NCBI GenBank assembly: GCA_905147135.1
Contig: LR990060.1
Location: forward strand, 8,634,001-8,698,000
Direction of reading: 5' to 3'
Origin: Blastobasis lacticolella
Lineage: Eukaryota; Arthropoda; Insecta; Lepidoptera; Blastobasidae
Length of the DNA stretch: 64,000 nucleotides
Under the pieces are notes generated by a model. That model ran no database searches. It saw only the letters and a program-made list of their open reading frames with translations, and was not told where the DNA came from. Shown in pieces: positions 10,421-20,497 of the stretch. The stretch's first letter is position 1, and each line of letters starts with the position of its first letter. The position numbers and the translations under genes were made by a program.

Positions 10421-11639
10421 TATCCACGTATACTACAACAGAGGGTACTGCTCTAATTTATTCCGATGACTGTGGAAACGTAAGACAAATAGAGTGCCTC
10501 ATTTCAATGAACTCTGAGGCACCAGTTCTCCATGTTCAGTGACACAACTTCAACAAACAAATCAGCGAAAGGAAGTTTCAAAGCAAAATATTAATTCTAC
10601 CTCGCTTCCTTGGCACACTGGAGTCGGTTACAAACTTGCAGAAGTTCAACTGTTCTCATTTAGAGAGTTACAAGTTCATTCCGCGTTTGCGGGATGCGAG
10701 TGTGTATGCGAGAATTTTGTTAATAAAAGTGTGGTTTTGTTGGCGCTCTTTACATCGTGGATTTTATAGAAAACACCGCCGAAAGATTTCATTGACGGAT
10801 GTGGTAGAAGGTGACCAAGGCATGGTACCTGAAAAAGGCCGAGGCCGACATACCTATTTAATGTTCGTCTATATTTTTTTAACTTTTTGCTTATTCTTAC
10901 AATAAATATAATCCAAATTACACTTATTTTTAGATGAATCGATTATTGTAGACACTTGTGAGTCCTGAGTTACAGTGAACAGAAATGTGCGCGCGTTTCG
11001 TTCATTCAATGCAAAGCCCCTCCCCCGACTCAACATCAAAATCAAAACAACAAGCTGACTGAACAATGACACTAGATTCATGTTTTTTTTGCCTGTAACA
11101 TGCGATCGGTTCGTAAACCATTAACAGTTCTTTAAAATGTAGGTATTTCATGATTTGTATGGCTTGCTCTTCCAGCGTTGGGCCGCCTTTAGGTTTCTAA
11201 GACTAATCGTTTTGCAGTTAATTAGATAAGACAATATATGTAGATTGCAGATGTTCTGGACGACGGTGGCCATTTTGCATCAGGTGGAGCGTCCGGCCGT
11301 GAGCCTCCAGTGAAGGCAATAAAGAAATAGACCTTTTCGATGCGGTCCAGTTTACAGACTTGGTACTCAGTGATTTTAATGACGTTTCACGTCAAAAATT
11401 AGCTCACACAATGGCGTTGTGGATAGGTACGGGGGGCTATTCACGCTCTGTGTCACGTCAAATTCGGCATTGTACTTGCCACAAACCTGCATTAGAACGT
11501 CATTAAAATCGATCTTCCCCACTGTAATTATCCAAGTTGGTTAAGAAAATGTGTTTTGGCTGCTCTAGACATTTTAGTGTCTCCATTAATGGGAAAAATG
11601 GGAAAAAAGTCGAATTCGAGATATCACCCCTTAGTAGTA
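10421..11639. other. No gene recognised; short inverted repeat inside
   Basis: About 1.2 kb without a recognisable domain. A perfect 15-base inverted repeat, GATTTTAATGACGTT (11372-11386) and AACGTCATTAAAATC (11496-11510), may mark a small MITE remnant. Confidence 0.4.
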
Positions 11640-11781
11640 TATACTTAGTCTGGCCATAAATACTGTTACAATTAAAAATAAACAAAATATTACATTTGAA
11701 TTTGGAATCTGTCATTTTTATATGATTTTTCATTGTTTTATATTGGCGCCAATACATTGTACAATATTTTGCGATATTAAA

Positions 11782-14071
11782 ATGGATGAGGTGGTAAAGA
11801 GAACCGAATCGCTGTGATTGCATTACATAAAGTAGGTATGGAGCCAAATGCAATTTTTAAAACTCTCCATACGCTTGGTATTAGTCAAATGTTTGTGTAC
11901 CGGGCTATTAATAGGTACAATGAGACCTCCTCTGTTTGTGACAGAAAAAGATCTGGCTGTCCACGTAGTGTTCGTACGAAAAAGGTGGTCAAAGCAGTAA
12001 GGGAAAGAATTCGAAGTAATCCTGTCTGAAAGCAAAAGATTTCATCTCGAGAGATGAAGATAGCACCTAGAACCATGTCGCGTATTTTAAAAGATGACTT
12101 AGGACTTGCAGCCTATAAGAGACGTACTGGTCATATCTTAACTGATAATTTAAAAAAGAGTAGGGTGGTAAAATCGAAACAACTACTGAAGCGGTACGCA
12201 AAGGGAGGTCACAGAGAAATTTTGTTTACGGATGAGCAAATTTTTACAATATAGCAACATTTTAACAAACAAAATGACCGTATTTATGCTCAACGCTCTA
12301 TGAAAGCTTCCCAATTAGTCGACAGAGTGCAACGTGGGCATTATCTTCGATATCGACTTCAGTGATGGTTTGGTGGGGTGTTAGCTATGTAGGAGTGACT
12401 GAGCCTTACTTTTGTGAAAAAGGTATCAAAACATCGGCACAAGTGTATCAAGATACCATTCTTGAGAAGGTAGTTAGGCCCCTTAACCCTTTAACCGCCA
12501 AGGTCGGATATATCCGACAAAAATTTTCGTGCTCATTTCGCCAAGGACGGATATTTACGACCAAATACCACTACTCGGTTAATCTGCCTTTTTGTTTGAT
12601 AGCACTGTATTATATTAAAATTATGTTCATAATTTGGTAAATAGTTGATGAAGTAATCATATACAATTGCTTACACTTTAGTTTCTTAATTAGAAGACTC
12701 AAAAATAATGTCTAAAGTTGAATAAATTACTGATAGTATTATTCGAAAAGTGTATTGGTGTCCAGCGCCAGTGACGGAAAAATCCGACAATAAGGATGGG
12801 ACATAAGCAATGATTTACTGGTAGAAAAATCCACATAAATTAAATTATTTCTGTTTATACTTACTAATTTATTATAAAACAAATAAAGCAAATGTTACTC
12901 TATAGTAAACACATTTATTTCTATAAATAAATGTGTTTATTTTGTTTTATTTATAATAAATAAAGCTTAAAAATGTCAGTGACTGAATCGACAATTCCCA
13001 TCCCTAGTCTGCATATTGTTTAGAAACTAATGTTGCTAGTACACCCAGCGCCACGGACGGAAAAAGACGACCGCTTCTGACGTCATAAACGAGTGCCGCC
13101 TTCTGGATTTTTCCATTGGTGTTGTGCTTATGCGTGTTATTATTATGTTCGTGTTATCGATTAATGTGATTAAACATGATTACAGCTGAAGAATTAATAC
13201 GTATTCTGGAAGGTGATCTGTAGTTAAATATCATTAGAATCTGTCAAGGTTCGATTCGGTAAACTGATATTAATATTGTTGAAATAAGTATAATCATGTT
13301 GGTTAAAAAACTGACCAATGTTGTTTGTTAACTATTGCATTTAGGTAAAGAATACTCTATAGGACTGCATTGAAAAATAAGAATAACAAAATTCTTTTCA
13401 TGACCAATTTTATTGTGCGGAAATCAATAAATCTTTCAATATCTGTAAACGCTTTTTGTTTCATTGTGTTACCAAAATACCTGCTAATATTAGAAATAAA
13501 ATTACAAAGTAACGTTTTCTATCTACTGTCTGTTACGATATTTAGATGAAATTGTAAGCGTTTGAAGGGGAATTACCCATATCGATATACTATTGAACAT
13601 CACTATTTGTTGTAGGTATTTATTTTTTGTTTTACTGTGCGTGGCGCTGAGGGCACGCCAACTGATTCTAAGCGTAGCGGTTAAAGGGTTAACAACACCA
13701 TGTTCAATAACCAAGAATGGTCCTTTCAGCAAGACTCGGCGCCGTGTCATAAAGCTCGGTCCACGCAGTTTTGGTTGGAATCAAACGTTTTCGACTTCAT
13801 CAGAGCTGAAGACTGGCCGTCGTCTAGTCCCAATCTTAATCCGCTGGATTATCATTTATGGTCAGTTTTAGAGAGTACGGCTTGCTCTAAACGCCATGAT
13901 AATTTGGAGTCCCTAAAACAATCCATACGATTGGCAGTGAAGAATTTTCCCATTGAAAAAGTTCGTGCTTGTATTGATAACTGGCCTCAACGTTTAAAGG
14001 ACATTGCAGCCAATGGAGACCACTTCGAATACGCTTTTTATATTTTAAATTGTTTTATATTTACGTATTAA
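11782..14071 (+). pseudogene. Mariner (DD37D) transposase pseudogene, interrupted
   Basis: The N-terminal DNA-binding region reads HKVGMEPNAIFKTLHTLGIS, with a helix-turn-helix look. Catalytic pieces follow: FTDEQIFTI (first Asp, near 12230), QQDSAPCHKA (second Asp, near 13735) and SSPNLNPLDYHLWS (third Asp). I count 37 residues between the second and third Asp, which defines DD37D. Damage: a frameshift after the possible ATG at 11782, in-frame stops at 12027-12029 and 12252-12254, a frameshift near 12350, and the MITE at 12487-13688. MITE plus duplicated TTAA is 1206 bp, a multiple of three, and the flanking pieces (VVRPL before, MFNNQEW after) are in the same frame. The gene cannot make transposase. 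Confidence 0.85.
12487..13688. mobile_element. 1202-bp piggyBac-type MITE in the mariner transposase
   Basis: Terminal inverted repeats CCCTTTAACCGC (12487-12498) and GCGGTTAAAGGG (13677-13688) are flanked by TTAA (12483-12486 and 13689-13692), the hallmark of piggyBac-superfamily insertion. No transposase is encoded, so mobilisation must have been in trans. A 14-bp perfect hairpin stem with a 4-base loop lies at 12907-12938 in an AT-rich core. Subterminal sequence near the left end holds GGTCGGATATATCCGAC, itself a palindrome. Confidence 0.85.
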
Positions 14072-14352
14072 ACTAACACATTAATACAATACAATACAAT
14101 ACAAATACGTTTATTTCTCTCAAAAAAGGTCACAATATATAATATTATAAGTTTAGTAGAAACAGTATAAATCCTTTTGAGAGCTGGAGTCTGTGCTAGG
14201 TAAAAAACCTGTGTTACTGATCTCCAGGCTCCCAACCTCCTGCCTTTTTGTAACAAAGTTTGCTTACATTACATTATAACATTCTTTGATTGTGCCTATA
14301 GCTAAGTACCTACTTAAATTAATTTTGATAACACAAGTCTATATTCTGTACA

Positions 14353-14361
14353 TGTGGGTGT

Positions 14362-14408
<47 letters not shown>
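14353..14408. repeat. (TG)n microsatellite in the LINE 3' UTR
   Basis: A nearly pure TG run of about 50 bases, reading as CA on the element's coding strand just after the ORF2 stop. It creates a spurious poly-Cys/Val frame on the plus strand. Confidence 0.95.
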
Positions 14409-14411
<3 letters not shown>

Positions 14412-14414
14412 ATT

Positions 14415-17342
14415 TTAAGTTATAGTTACAATAATTTTTTTTTCGGTATTCTCGTAGTCAAGCTCAAGCAGCCATCCCAATAAAATTTTTTTACATTCAT
14501 CTTTACACAAGGAATGTATATTTAAAATTTTATTTATTTTGTTATAAACAAAACTTGCAAGGAAGTAAAAATTCCGTTGGGCCAGACTGCAATTTGTCTG
14601 TACGGATGGACAAACAGTGTAAAATCTACGCGAGATCGGAGTGCTAGGATCATATGGAGTTCGCAAATGGGTCTGCAAAGTAAGCTGCAGAATAAAAAGT
14701 TGGCGGACCGAGAGAACCCTACAATATTTATAGAGCTCGGAGCTAGGGAAACGATAAGGAAGTCGCCACCCAACCTTCAGAAGCGCTCTCTGCGCACGCT
14801 CAAGTTTTAATAAGTAGGTTTTGTCGCATCCCCCCCACGAAACTATACAATAAGAGGTCACCGATTGGGCAAGGGCGAGGTATACCATTCTTAGAACTGA
14901 ATGGTCCGCAATATCCCTAAGCGCTTTAAATATAAAAATTAATTTACGGAGTCTAACTGTAAGGCTGTCAATGTGTGGGTGGAAAGAGAGAAGATTGTCA
15001 ACCTGAACACCCAGGTATTTAATTGTCTCACTACATTTAAGTCTAGGACACGTGCATCCCTGAGCCTCGGAAGCATCAAGACAAGTGTGGGAATATAGTA
15101 GGAATTTGTGGGAATCAGGCATACTCCGACTCGACAAGGAGAACGTTAAATACTTTGTCTTTTCGACATTTAGTGTAAGCAAGTTTCTGCCCAACCAATT
15201 TGAGACACAATCAAATCCAGCCTGTGCACAGTCAAATACAGATTCCCACGTTGGACCATGAAATATAAGGGCAGTATCGTCGGCATATGTAATGATTTTA
15301 CCATTTTTAAGTGAAATTTGACATAGATCATTGATGTATATCAAAAATAAAGTTGGGCCAAGAATACTACCCTGCGGAACGCCATATCCACAGGATGCCT
15401 CCAACTCACCACTCACCCAATCGCTAATCTTGACACATTGACGTCTGTTTGAGAGATAGCTCCTAAAAATTTCAAGTTGAAGGCCCCTGATACCGCTATC
15501 TTCCAGTTTGGCAATGAGTGTGGGGACAGAGACAGTGTCAAACGCCTTTGCCAGGTCCAGAAAAATACCTATCACCTTCTGCTTCTTATCCAGGTTAGTA
15601 ACAATATGCGTGGTAAGTTTTAGTACTGCATCGCTGGCCGAGATACCCGAGCGAAAGCCAAACTGAGAAGATGACAATATTTGATTTTTTTCCAAGTATC
15701 TGACCAGCCTTCTGTTTATTAACCTTTCCAAGATTTTTGAAAGTGAGGGCAGGATGGAAATTGGCCTATAATTTGTTACACTATCTCTGTCACCCCCTTT
15801 ATAGATTGGAGTAACAACTGCAATCTTGAATGCATTAGGAAACGTTCCAGTAGAGAATGCGAGATTGCATAGGAAGGTGATGGGTGGTACCAAAATATTT
15901 TTAAATCTTTTTAGGAATTCACCGGACAGACCATCAGCTCCCGTAGCACAATCGCTTCTCAACCCCGAAATCAGTCCTTCAACCTCCGCCACATCCGCGT
16001 CCTGTAGAACAAAGGAGTGCGGACTCGCGGGAGTGTCATTCACCCGCCGCTGCCGCTGCTGATCCCCCCCACCCGCCACCGTTTCAGCTAGTGTTCGTCC
16101 TACATTAGCAAAATACTTGTTAACCTCATTAACACTATGCTGGGGATCAAAAGAGGAGAGAAGGCAACCCGCATTTGTGCTTTGGTTGGGTGCATAGGTA
16201 ACATTTTTTATCGCCTTCCAGAGTTTTTTACTACTGCCTTGAGCTTCTCTGATTAGTGCCCTATCGTAATCAATTTTAGCTTTTTTGAGTAAAGAAGAAC
16301 AGAAGTTTCTGTAACGAGAATAGGTGGTCCTAAGTATATCATCATCAGGTGACTTTTTTAATTTGGCATGCAGATGATCTCTATTTCTTAAACATCTTAA
16401 CAGTCCCGCAGTCATCCACGGCTTACGTAAAGATTTTCGGTTTGGGGTTGATTTCAGGGAAGTATTCGCCGTAATGATACCGTTCAGAGTGTCTATGAAA
16501 AACTTGGTGGCGCTATCTACATCAGACATGCGGTACATAAGGTTAAAATCGACCTTCTGGAGTTCCTGTTCTATGGCGTTAAAGTTTACTAGCTTAGATA
16601 ATTTTGATTTACGTTGTGTTTGTGTTTTGTTATTGTAATTTTTAATAGAGGTATGAAGATACAGTAAAACCGTGTCGTGATCAGTTAAGGATGTGTCAGC
16701 TACAAAACAGTGTGCGGGACATTTTGTTTTTAACATCACATGATCAAGGCAAGACTGGTTATTGCGCGTAGGTATTATGTGCGCGGGAAGCATGCCGTGG
16801 CAGGACATCAAAGTGAGATATTCTGTAGCCCTTGAGTCGCCGCCGTTATCCGTGGTATCAATATTAATGTCACCTGTCAATATAATATTTTTGTAAGAAG
16901 AAAAACGGTCTAAGTGTTCGTTTAATGTGTCCAGAAAATCCCTTATATTACGGACACCAGGTGGGCGATAAATTGAAATGATTACAGTGTCTGTACCTAA
17001 AATCAGTGTGATGCAGTTAGCGTCCCTTATATTTGACTCCACCAAAGTTACATTGTACTGGCTGCGATAATACACCACCACCCCTTCGTTTTGTGTTAAG
17101 TGATGTGTTGTAGAAGAAAAGCAATATCCCTCCACTGTAGGAATGGGGGGAGAATTCGCCAGCCAACATTCGGTAAGTACCAACACATCCCATACCGTGT
17201 CACTTCTATCAAGGAGCGTGAGAAAACCATCCCAATTGCAATTTATGCTTCTTATGTTTTGGCATAAAAGTTTAAGCGACGTATTATAAGTTTTAGACAA
17301 CGTTTTACAGTCCTCGATCATGCATGTGGAAGAGTTAGCCAC
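14415..17342 (-). CDS. LINE ORF2: endonuclease-reverse transcriptase
   Basis: A 975-residue open frame. Residues about 23-232 are an APE-type endonuclease (QNIRS, TECW with Glu58, IYRPP, GDIN with Asp158, SCLDHVM with Asp200, and TDHD at 220-223 where SDH is usual). Residues about 465-745 are the reverse transcriptase: NYRPIS, QFGFRSG, FLDLAKAFD (Asp596), GVPQGSILGP and YADD (686-689), with both catalytic aspartates present. A thumb/C-terminal region follows. Together these would nick the target and prime cDNA from it. No stop or frameshift is seen. The codon at 17342 is GTG; the first in-frame ATG is residue 8 (17319-17321), and the frame stays open upstream to about 17409 with no ATG, so the real start is uncertain. 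Such ORFs are often reached by reinitiation. Confidence 0.9.
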   Translation of the reverse strand: MANSSTCMIEDCKTLSKTYNTSLKLLCQNIRSINCNWDGFLTLLDRSDTVWDVLVLTECWLANSPPIPTVEGYCFSSTTHHLTQNEGVVVYYRSQYNVTLVESNIRDANCITLILGTDTVIISIYRPPGVRNIRDFLDTLNEHLDRFSSYKNIILTGDINIDTTDNGGDSRATEYLTLMSCHGMLPAHIIPTRNNQSCLDHVMLKTKCPAHCFVADTSLTDHDTVLLYLHTSIKNYNNKTQTQRKSKLSKLVNFNAIEQELQKVDFNLMYRMSDVDSATKFFIDTLNGIITANTSLKSTPNRKSLRKPWMTAGLLRCLRNRDHLHAKLKKSPDDDILRTTYSRYRNFCSSLLKKAKIDYDRALIREAQGSSKKLWKAIKNVTYAPNQSTNAGCLLSSFDPQHSVNEVNKYFANVGRTLAETVAGGGDQQRQRRVNDTPASPHSFVLQDADVAEVEGLISGLRSDCATGADGLSGEFLKRFKNILVPPITFLCNLAFSTGTFPNAFKIAVVTPIYKGGDRDSVTNYRPISILPSLSKILERLINRRLVRYLEKNQILSSSQFGFRSGISASDAVLKLTTHIVTNLDKKQKVIGIFLDLAKAFDTVSVPTLIAKLEDSGIRGLQLEIFRSYLSNRRQCVKISDWVSGELEASCGYGVPQGSILGPTLFLIYINDLCQISLKNGKIITYADDTALIFHGPTWESVFDCAQAGFDCVSNWLGRNLLTLNVEKTKYLTFSLSSRSMPDSHKFLLYSHTCLDASEAQGCTCPRLKCSETIKYLGVQVDNLLSFHPHIDSLTVRLRKLIFIFKALRDIADHSVLRMVYLALAQSVTSYCIVSWGGCDKTYLLKLERAQRALLKVGWRLPYRFPSSELYKYCRVLSVRQLFILQLTLQTHLRTPYDPSTPISRRFYTVCPSVQTNCSLAQRNFYFLASFVYNKINKILNIHSLCKDECKKILLGWLLELDYENTEKKIIVTIT

Positions 17343-17815
17343 CTGTAGATTATCGAGTTCAGCTGTTATTTCGTCGATATTACCGAATTTTGGTTTGTGG
17401 ATAATATATCATAATATAACACAGTTTCAATAATACTCGAATAACAAGAAAACAATGAGGTAGTGCTAGAAATAGTTAAGTACGTTGTGCCTAGTCTGTA
17501 GAACGACACTAGAAAATTTATCTTTGTATGAGGGTAGAATGATATTAAGTAAAAGTGTTTGTTCGATGGGCGCAAAGTGATTCGTAACCCAACTCCATTA
17601 CGTCTCATATAATTAACATGACAACTCTGAATTAATGAGCACTCGTCCGATGAATACCGATCATGCGAATGTAGTACGTTGGGATAGTGTATATGTGTGT
17701 ATGATTTTTTATAGGATGTGTACGAGGTGTAAGTAGTGCAGCGTGTGAAACAACAACATATTTCCGATTCGTGAAATAATACATGCAAATAAATGACATT
17801 TAACAATAGAAATAG
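17343..17815 (-). other. Inter-ORF region of the LINE
   Basis: It holds a 146-codon minus-strand frame (17366-17806) that overlaps the open upstream part of the ORF2 frame. The composition is rich in Tyr, Ser, His and Cys and no domain is seen. It is probably non-coding spacer, though 473 bp is long for an ORF1-ORF2 gap and could affect how ORF2 is translated. Confidence 0.45.
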
Positions 17816-18751
17816 TCATGGCAAATTACTGACTTTTTGAAGGTCCTGCTCGGAGTTAATCAAAACGGGTTTCGACTCATCTGTTTTTTTAACAAATATC
17901 ATTCCTCTATAAGTCCAGCATCCAACAAATCTCTTCTCCTTTTGTTGTTTACGGCCGAGGTAGTATAAGTGTTTACCATAAGTTGACAATGACTCCGATA
18001 TAAAGATTGGTCCTTGTGGTCCATGCAACTTAAGGTGAGAAGTGGAAAGCTGCGCGTTCTTATTTGATTTATTAAATGACTTGCTGGATTTGATGAAATT
18101 TTCTTTCAATGATACAGAGCTGAACTCCACGACCACTGTACCCAAAGGATGATCTTTGTTCGGCTTCATTCGAAATATGTTTTTAATATCGGCCGGTTGT
18201 ATTGTCTGGCTTATCACCTCGCCAATTGTAGACAAGCTGGAGCTAAGGGACCCTTTGTTTTCCGGTGTACAGGCGGGAAAATTATTTATTTCGACCATAG
18301 CAGATCGCGAGTGCCGTTCTATGAGTTCCATTTTCGTTTCAAGCTGATTTACACGAACTTTTAGCTTGGAGTTTTCCTGTTCCGAAGTGTCTAATCGCTC
18401 CAATAATTCGTCATACTTTTGAGATAAAAAGGTGATGGACTCTTGAATCTTATTATTTTGTTCCAGTAAGTTGTGCATAGTTGTGTTTAGAGACTCGAAT
18501 TTAGCGTTTTGTGTACGCTCAAAATTTGAGAACAGCTTGTTTATTTCAATGAGAAGGATAGTGTTATCAGTGGTAGGACTTTCCAGCTGATCAACCTCTA
18601 ACTGCCTTCTTGTCCTACGAGTTTTAACAACATTGTCTTTTTTTTCGATTTCTATGGGTTGTGTGTTCTTTGCAGGGTCTGAATTAGCATGGGGTAGGTT
18701 TGTAGACACATTCAAACTCGTTGCTGGAGGTGGTGTTCTTTGAGTAGACAT
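17816..18751 (-). CDS. LINE ORF1: coiled-coil protein with FP-like C-terminus
   Basis: A 311-residue protein starting at ATG 18749-18751. Residues 1-60 are polar and basic, with RRTRRQ at 45-50. About 62-145 is a heptad-rich coiled coil (LSQKYDELLERL, KLKVRVNQLE) that should multimerise. About 148-245 has strand-like blocks (MVEINNFP, TVVVEFSS) resembling an RNA-binding fold. About 248-305 carries FISESLSTYGKHLYYLGRK, CWTYRG and FVKK, a pattern I recognise from the C-terminal domain shared by lepidopteran LINE ORF1 proteins and the baculovirus FP family. The likely role is binding element RNA in a ribonucleoprotein with ORF2. The position directly upstream of ORF2 on the same strand supports this. 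No zinc knuckle (CCHC) is visible. Confidence 0.8.
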   Translation of the reverse strand: MSTQRTPPPATSLNVSTNLPHANSDPAKNTQPIEIEKKDNVVKTRRTRRQLEVDQLESPTTDNTILLIEINKLFSNFERTQNAKFESLNTTMHNLLEQNNKIQESITFLSQKYDELLERLDTSEQENSKLKVRVNQLETKMELIERHSRSAMVEINNFPACTPENKGSLSSSLSTIGEVISQTIQPADIKNIFRMKPNKDHPLGTVVVEFSSVSLKENFIKSSKSFNKSNKNAQLSTSHLKLHGPQGPIFISESLSTYGKHLYYLGRKQQKEKRFVGCWTYRGMIFVKKTDESKPVLINSEQDLQKVSNLP

Positions 18752-19110
18752 TTTATAATAAGTTGAAATATCCCTGTAGGCCTAAATGATGCGCGCGCGC
18801 CGTCGGCAAGTGAACACCAAAAGTGGGCGTGGCTTAGAACAAAGAAATGCTGTTTTCTATTGGGCGGGGCGTAGCGCACGGGAACAAACTGTGATTCGCT
18901 GTTTGTATAGGGTAGGTACTGAGCGGGGTTGAGGTAAGATAGTTATCTCAGCTGTTGGTCACACTCACTCGACAGTTGGCTCGATCCACACCTTTTTACA
19001 CTTCTGCTCTCCTGGTATTTTTGAGTAATTTTTGAATATTAATTTATATTTAATTTTAATTTACGCAGCCACAGACACGTCCGACACTAAACAAATCCAG
19101 GGGGAGAGGA
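18752..19110 (-). promoter_or_regulatory. Presumed 5' UTR and internal promoter region of the LINE
   Basis: About 360 bases lie upstream of ORF1. Unlike its surroundings it has GC-rich stretches, including a GCGCGCGC run near 18790-18800, GGGCGTGGC near 18824 and GGGCGGGGCG near 18860. LINEs of this type are transcribed from internal 5' promoters, so GC boxes here are plausible, but no initiator was identified. The element's exact first base is not known. Confidence 0.4.
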
Positions 19111-19195
19111 GGAAATTGTAAAAGTAATAAATGTTATTTGCAATAGAAAAATATTTTTTTTCTTTATTACAATATTTATGGCAAGACTAGGTATA

Positions 19196-19386
19196 ATATA
19201 GTAAATATAATATAAATACAGTTACGTGATAATGGTGACACAATATGTGACAACTTTTAGGAGAGTGTACCTATGTTTTGAATCTACCAACGTTATTAAT
19301 TTCTCCCGAATGTCAACTTCATTTTTTGTTTTCAATAAATAAATATGTTTGGATAATTCACATATCACCATACAGCCTTAAAATGA
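19196..19386. other. No recognised feature
   Basis: AT-rich sequence between the mariner terminus and a SINE. Confidence 0.4.
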
Positions 19387-19573
19387 GCATAGCTTGTGTT
19401 ATGGGTACCAGAAAACTGATAAACTACTTATATATTTTTAAATACATACTTAACAAATATACACATAACACTCATACCCTTAAAAAATAGAAATCAATTT
19501 CTGACCGGCCGGGAATCGAACCCAGGACCTCTGCGTGGCTACGTTGTTAACGAACTAAACCACTCAAGTCGTC
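19387..19573 (-). mobile_element. SINE family A
   Basis: Minus-strand copy. Its head, read from 19573 downwards, is GACGACTTGAGTGGTTTAGTTCG... with a B-box-like GGTTCGATTCC near 19515. It is followed by CCGGCCGGTCAGAAATTG and the body ending at CATAACACAAGCTATGC. The internal part is shortened relative to the 40833 copy. Confidence 0.7.
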
Positions 19574-20282
19574 AGTATTATATGTTTAACACAATCTATA
19601 GACTGAATTAAATGCTAATTAATTTGTCTTCTCTTTGAATAGTAATTAATTTATTATCTTTATAAACAAAAGGTACCTCTGTAAATAATGAACTGTAGCA
19701 CCAGACAATACATTTAAATATAAATGGTGAAAGTTCGAACTTTTGTTACATTGTCGCGGGTCTGAAAGCAGCACAATATTCCTCAGCTATTTCCATAACC
19801 CTTTCAAAGCCTTTTCCCCAAGATTGTTCATTTCCAAAGCCCCGCACCGTGTCTCGGGCAAAGTCTTAGCGAAATCACTCTTTCTAACCTTTCATAAACT
19901 CTCAAAACACAATCGCTTACGTTCCCTTTCACATTCATACAAAAGCAATTTTGCTCCCCATCCCGAACCGAAGCTCTCGTCTAAACTCGGGAATTGTCAA
20001 CAGGAGTCATTGTTTCGAAATGTTTCCGACTCGGTTCTGGGATACGAGGAGATGTGCTTGGATCACGGGCTTGGCTGTATGTGGAGTAATTTCTATGGTA
20101 CGTGCCACATAGATGGGCAAAACGGATGTTGACTTCTCGGCTGGAACTTTGTGAACGGTTACAGTTAATATAAATGAAATATTATTATCACAGTATACGT
20201 TTAAATTTAGTGTACGTAGAACAGTTTATAGCTTATTTAGTAAGATTTTGTTAAACGTGCATTGAACTGCAGTGATGAAACT
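19574..20282. other. No gene recognised
   Basis: It contains a 129-codon frame (19743-20132, TTG start) without a recognisable domain, which I do not call as a gene. Confidence 0.4.
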
Positions 20283-20497
20283 CAGGCAAAAAAAAGCACA
20301 CTCAGGCAACTGAATGTGTAACCATGATCCAATCTGGTCTGGTTCCCTTGGTAGAAGGGTTGATAAAGGTTAGATGGCAGTCGCCCCACTGAAATTATAT
20401 GATATGCCAAATCTTGAATCATGGTCAAGGCGGACCCTGGGCCGTCGTGCGCGGGAAGCACAACCGGGACATTGACGCCAACATGATTATTTTTCAT
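20283..20497 (+). mobile_element. SINE family B, 5'-truncated
   Basis: It starts inside the body (CAGGCAACTGAATGTGTAACC) and runs through GATCCAATCTGGTCTGGTTC to the family 3' end, GGGACATTGACGCCAACATGATTAT. The GAT tail is reduced to one or two units and the head is missing. Confidence 0.75.

Larger units (their letters stand above)
14085..19110 (-). mobile_element. Near-full-length non-LTR retrotransposon (LINE) with ORF1 and ORF2
   Basis: Minus-strand element of about 5.0 kb: 5' UTR (about 18752-19110), ORF1 (17816-18751), a gap of 473 bp, ORF2 (14415-17342), and a 3' UTR with a (CA)n tract, an AATAAA signal (reverse complement at 14110-14115) and a (TATTG)n tail at 14085-14105. The endonuclease-RT organisation and short pentanucleotide tail fit the CR1/jockey/Rex1-Daphne assemblage; I cannot fix the clade by eye. 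It lies in the 3' part of the mariner, after the transposase stop. I found no clear target duplication, so the 5' edge is approximate. Confidence 0.85.
11642..19193 (+). mobile_element. maT-type (DD37D) mariner, inactivated and split by two insertions
   Basis: The left terminus TACTTAGTCTGGCCATAAATACTG (from 11642) has an imperfect reverse complement at 19166-19193 (CAATATTTATGGCAAGACTAGGTA). TA flanks both sides (11640-11641 and 19194-19195). The span is 7.55 kb only because a 1.2-kb MITE (12487-13688) and a roughly 5-kb retrotransposon (about 14085-19110) sit inside. Without them about 1.3 kb remains, the usual size of a mariner. Copies of this clade are common in Lepidoptera. Confidence 0.85.

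Noticed and set aside
14060..14085. Target duplication of the full-length LINE
   Set aside because: I compared the 3' flank with 19085-19140 and found only short AT-rich matches (TAAA-TAA), too weak to call.
14286..14483. Poly-Val/Cys open frame
   Set aside because: Created by the (TG)n microsatellite in the LINE 3' UTR.
17816..18751. Integrated baculovirus FP gene
   Set aside because: The FP-like domain is only the C-terminal fifth, follows a long coiled coil, and the ORF sits directly upstream of a LINE ORF2; it is a LINE ORF1.
19743..20132. 129-codon plus-strand open frame
   Set aside because: TTG start and no domain; no splice or promoter context to support a gene.
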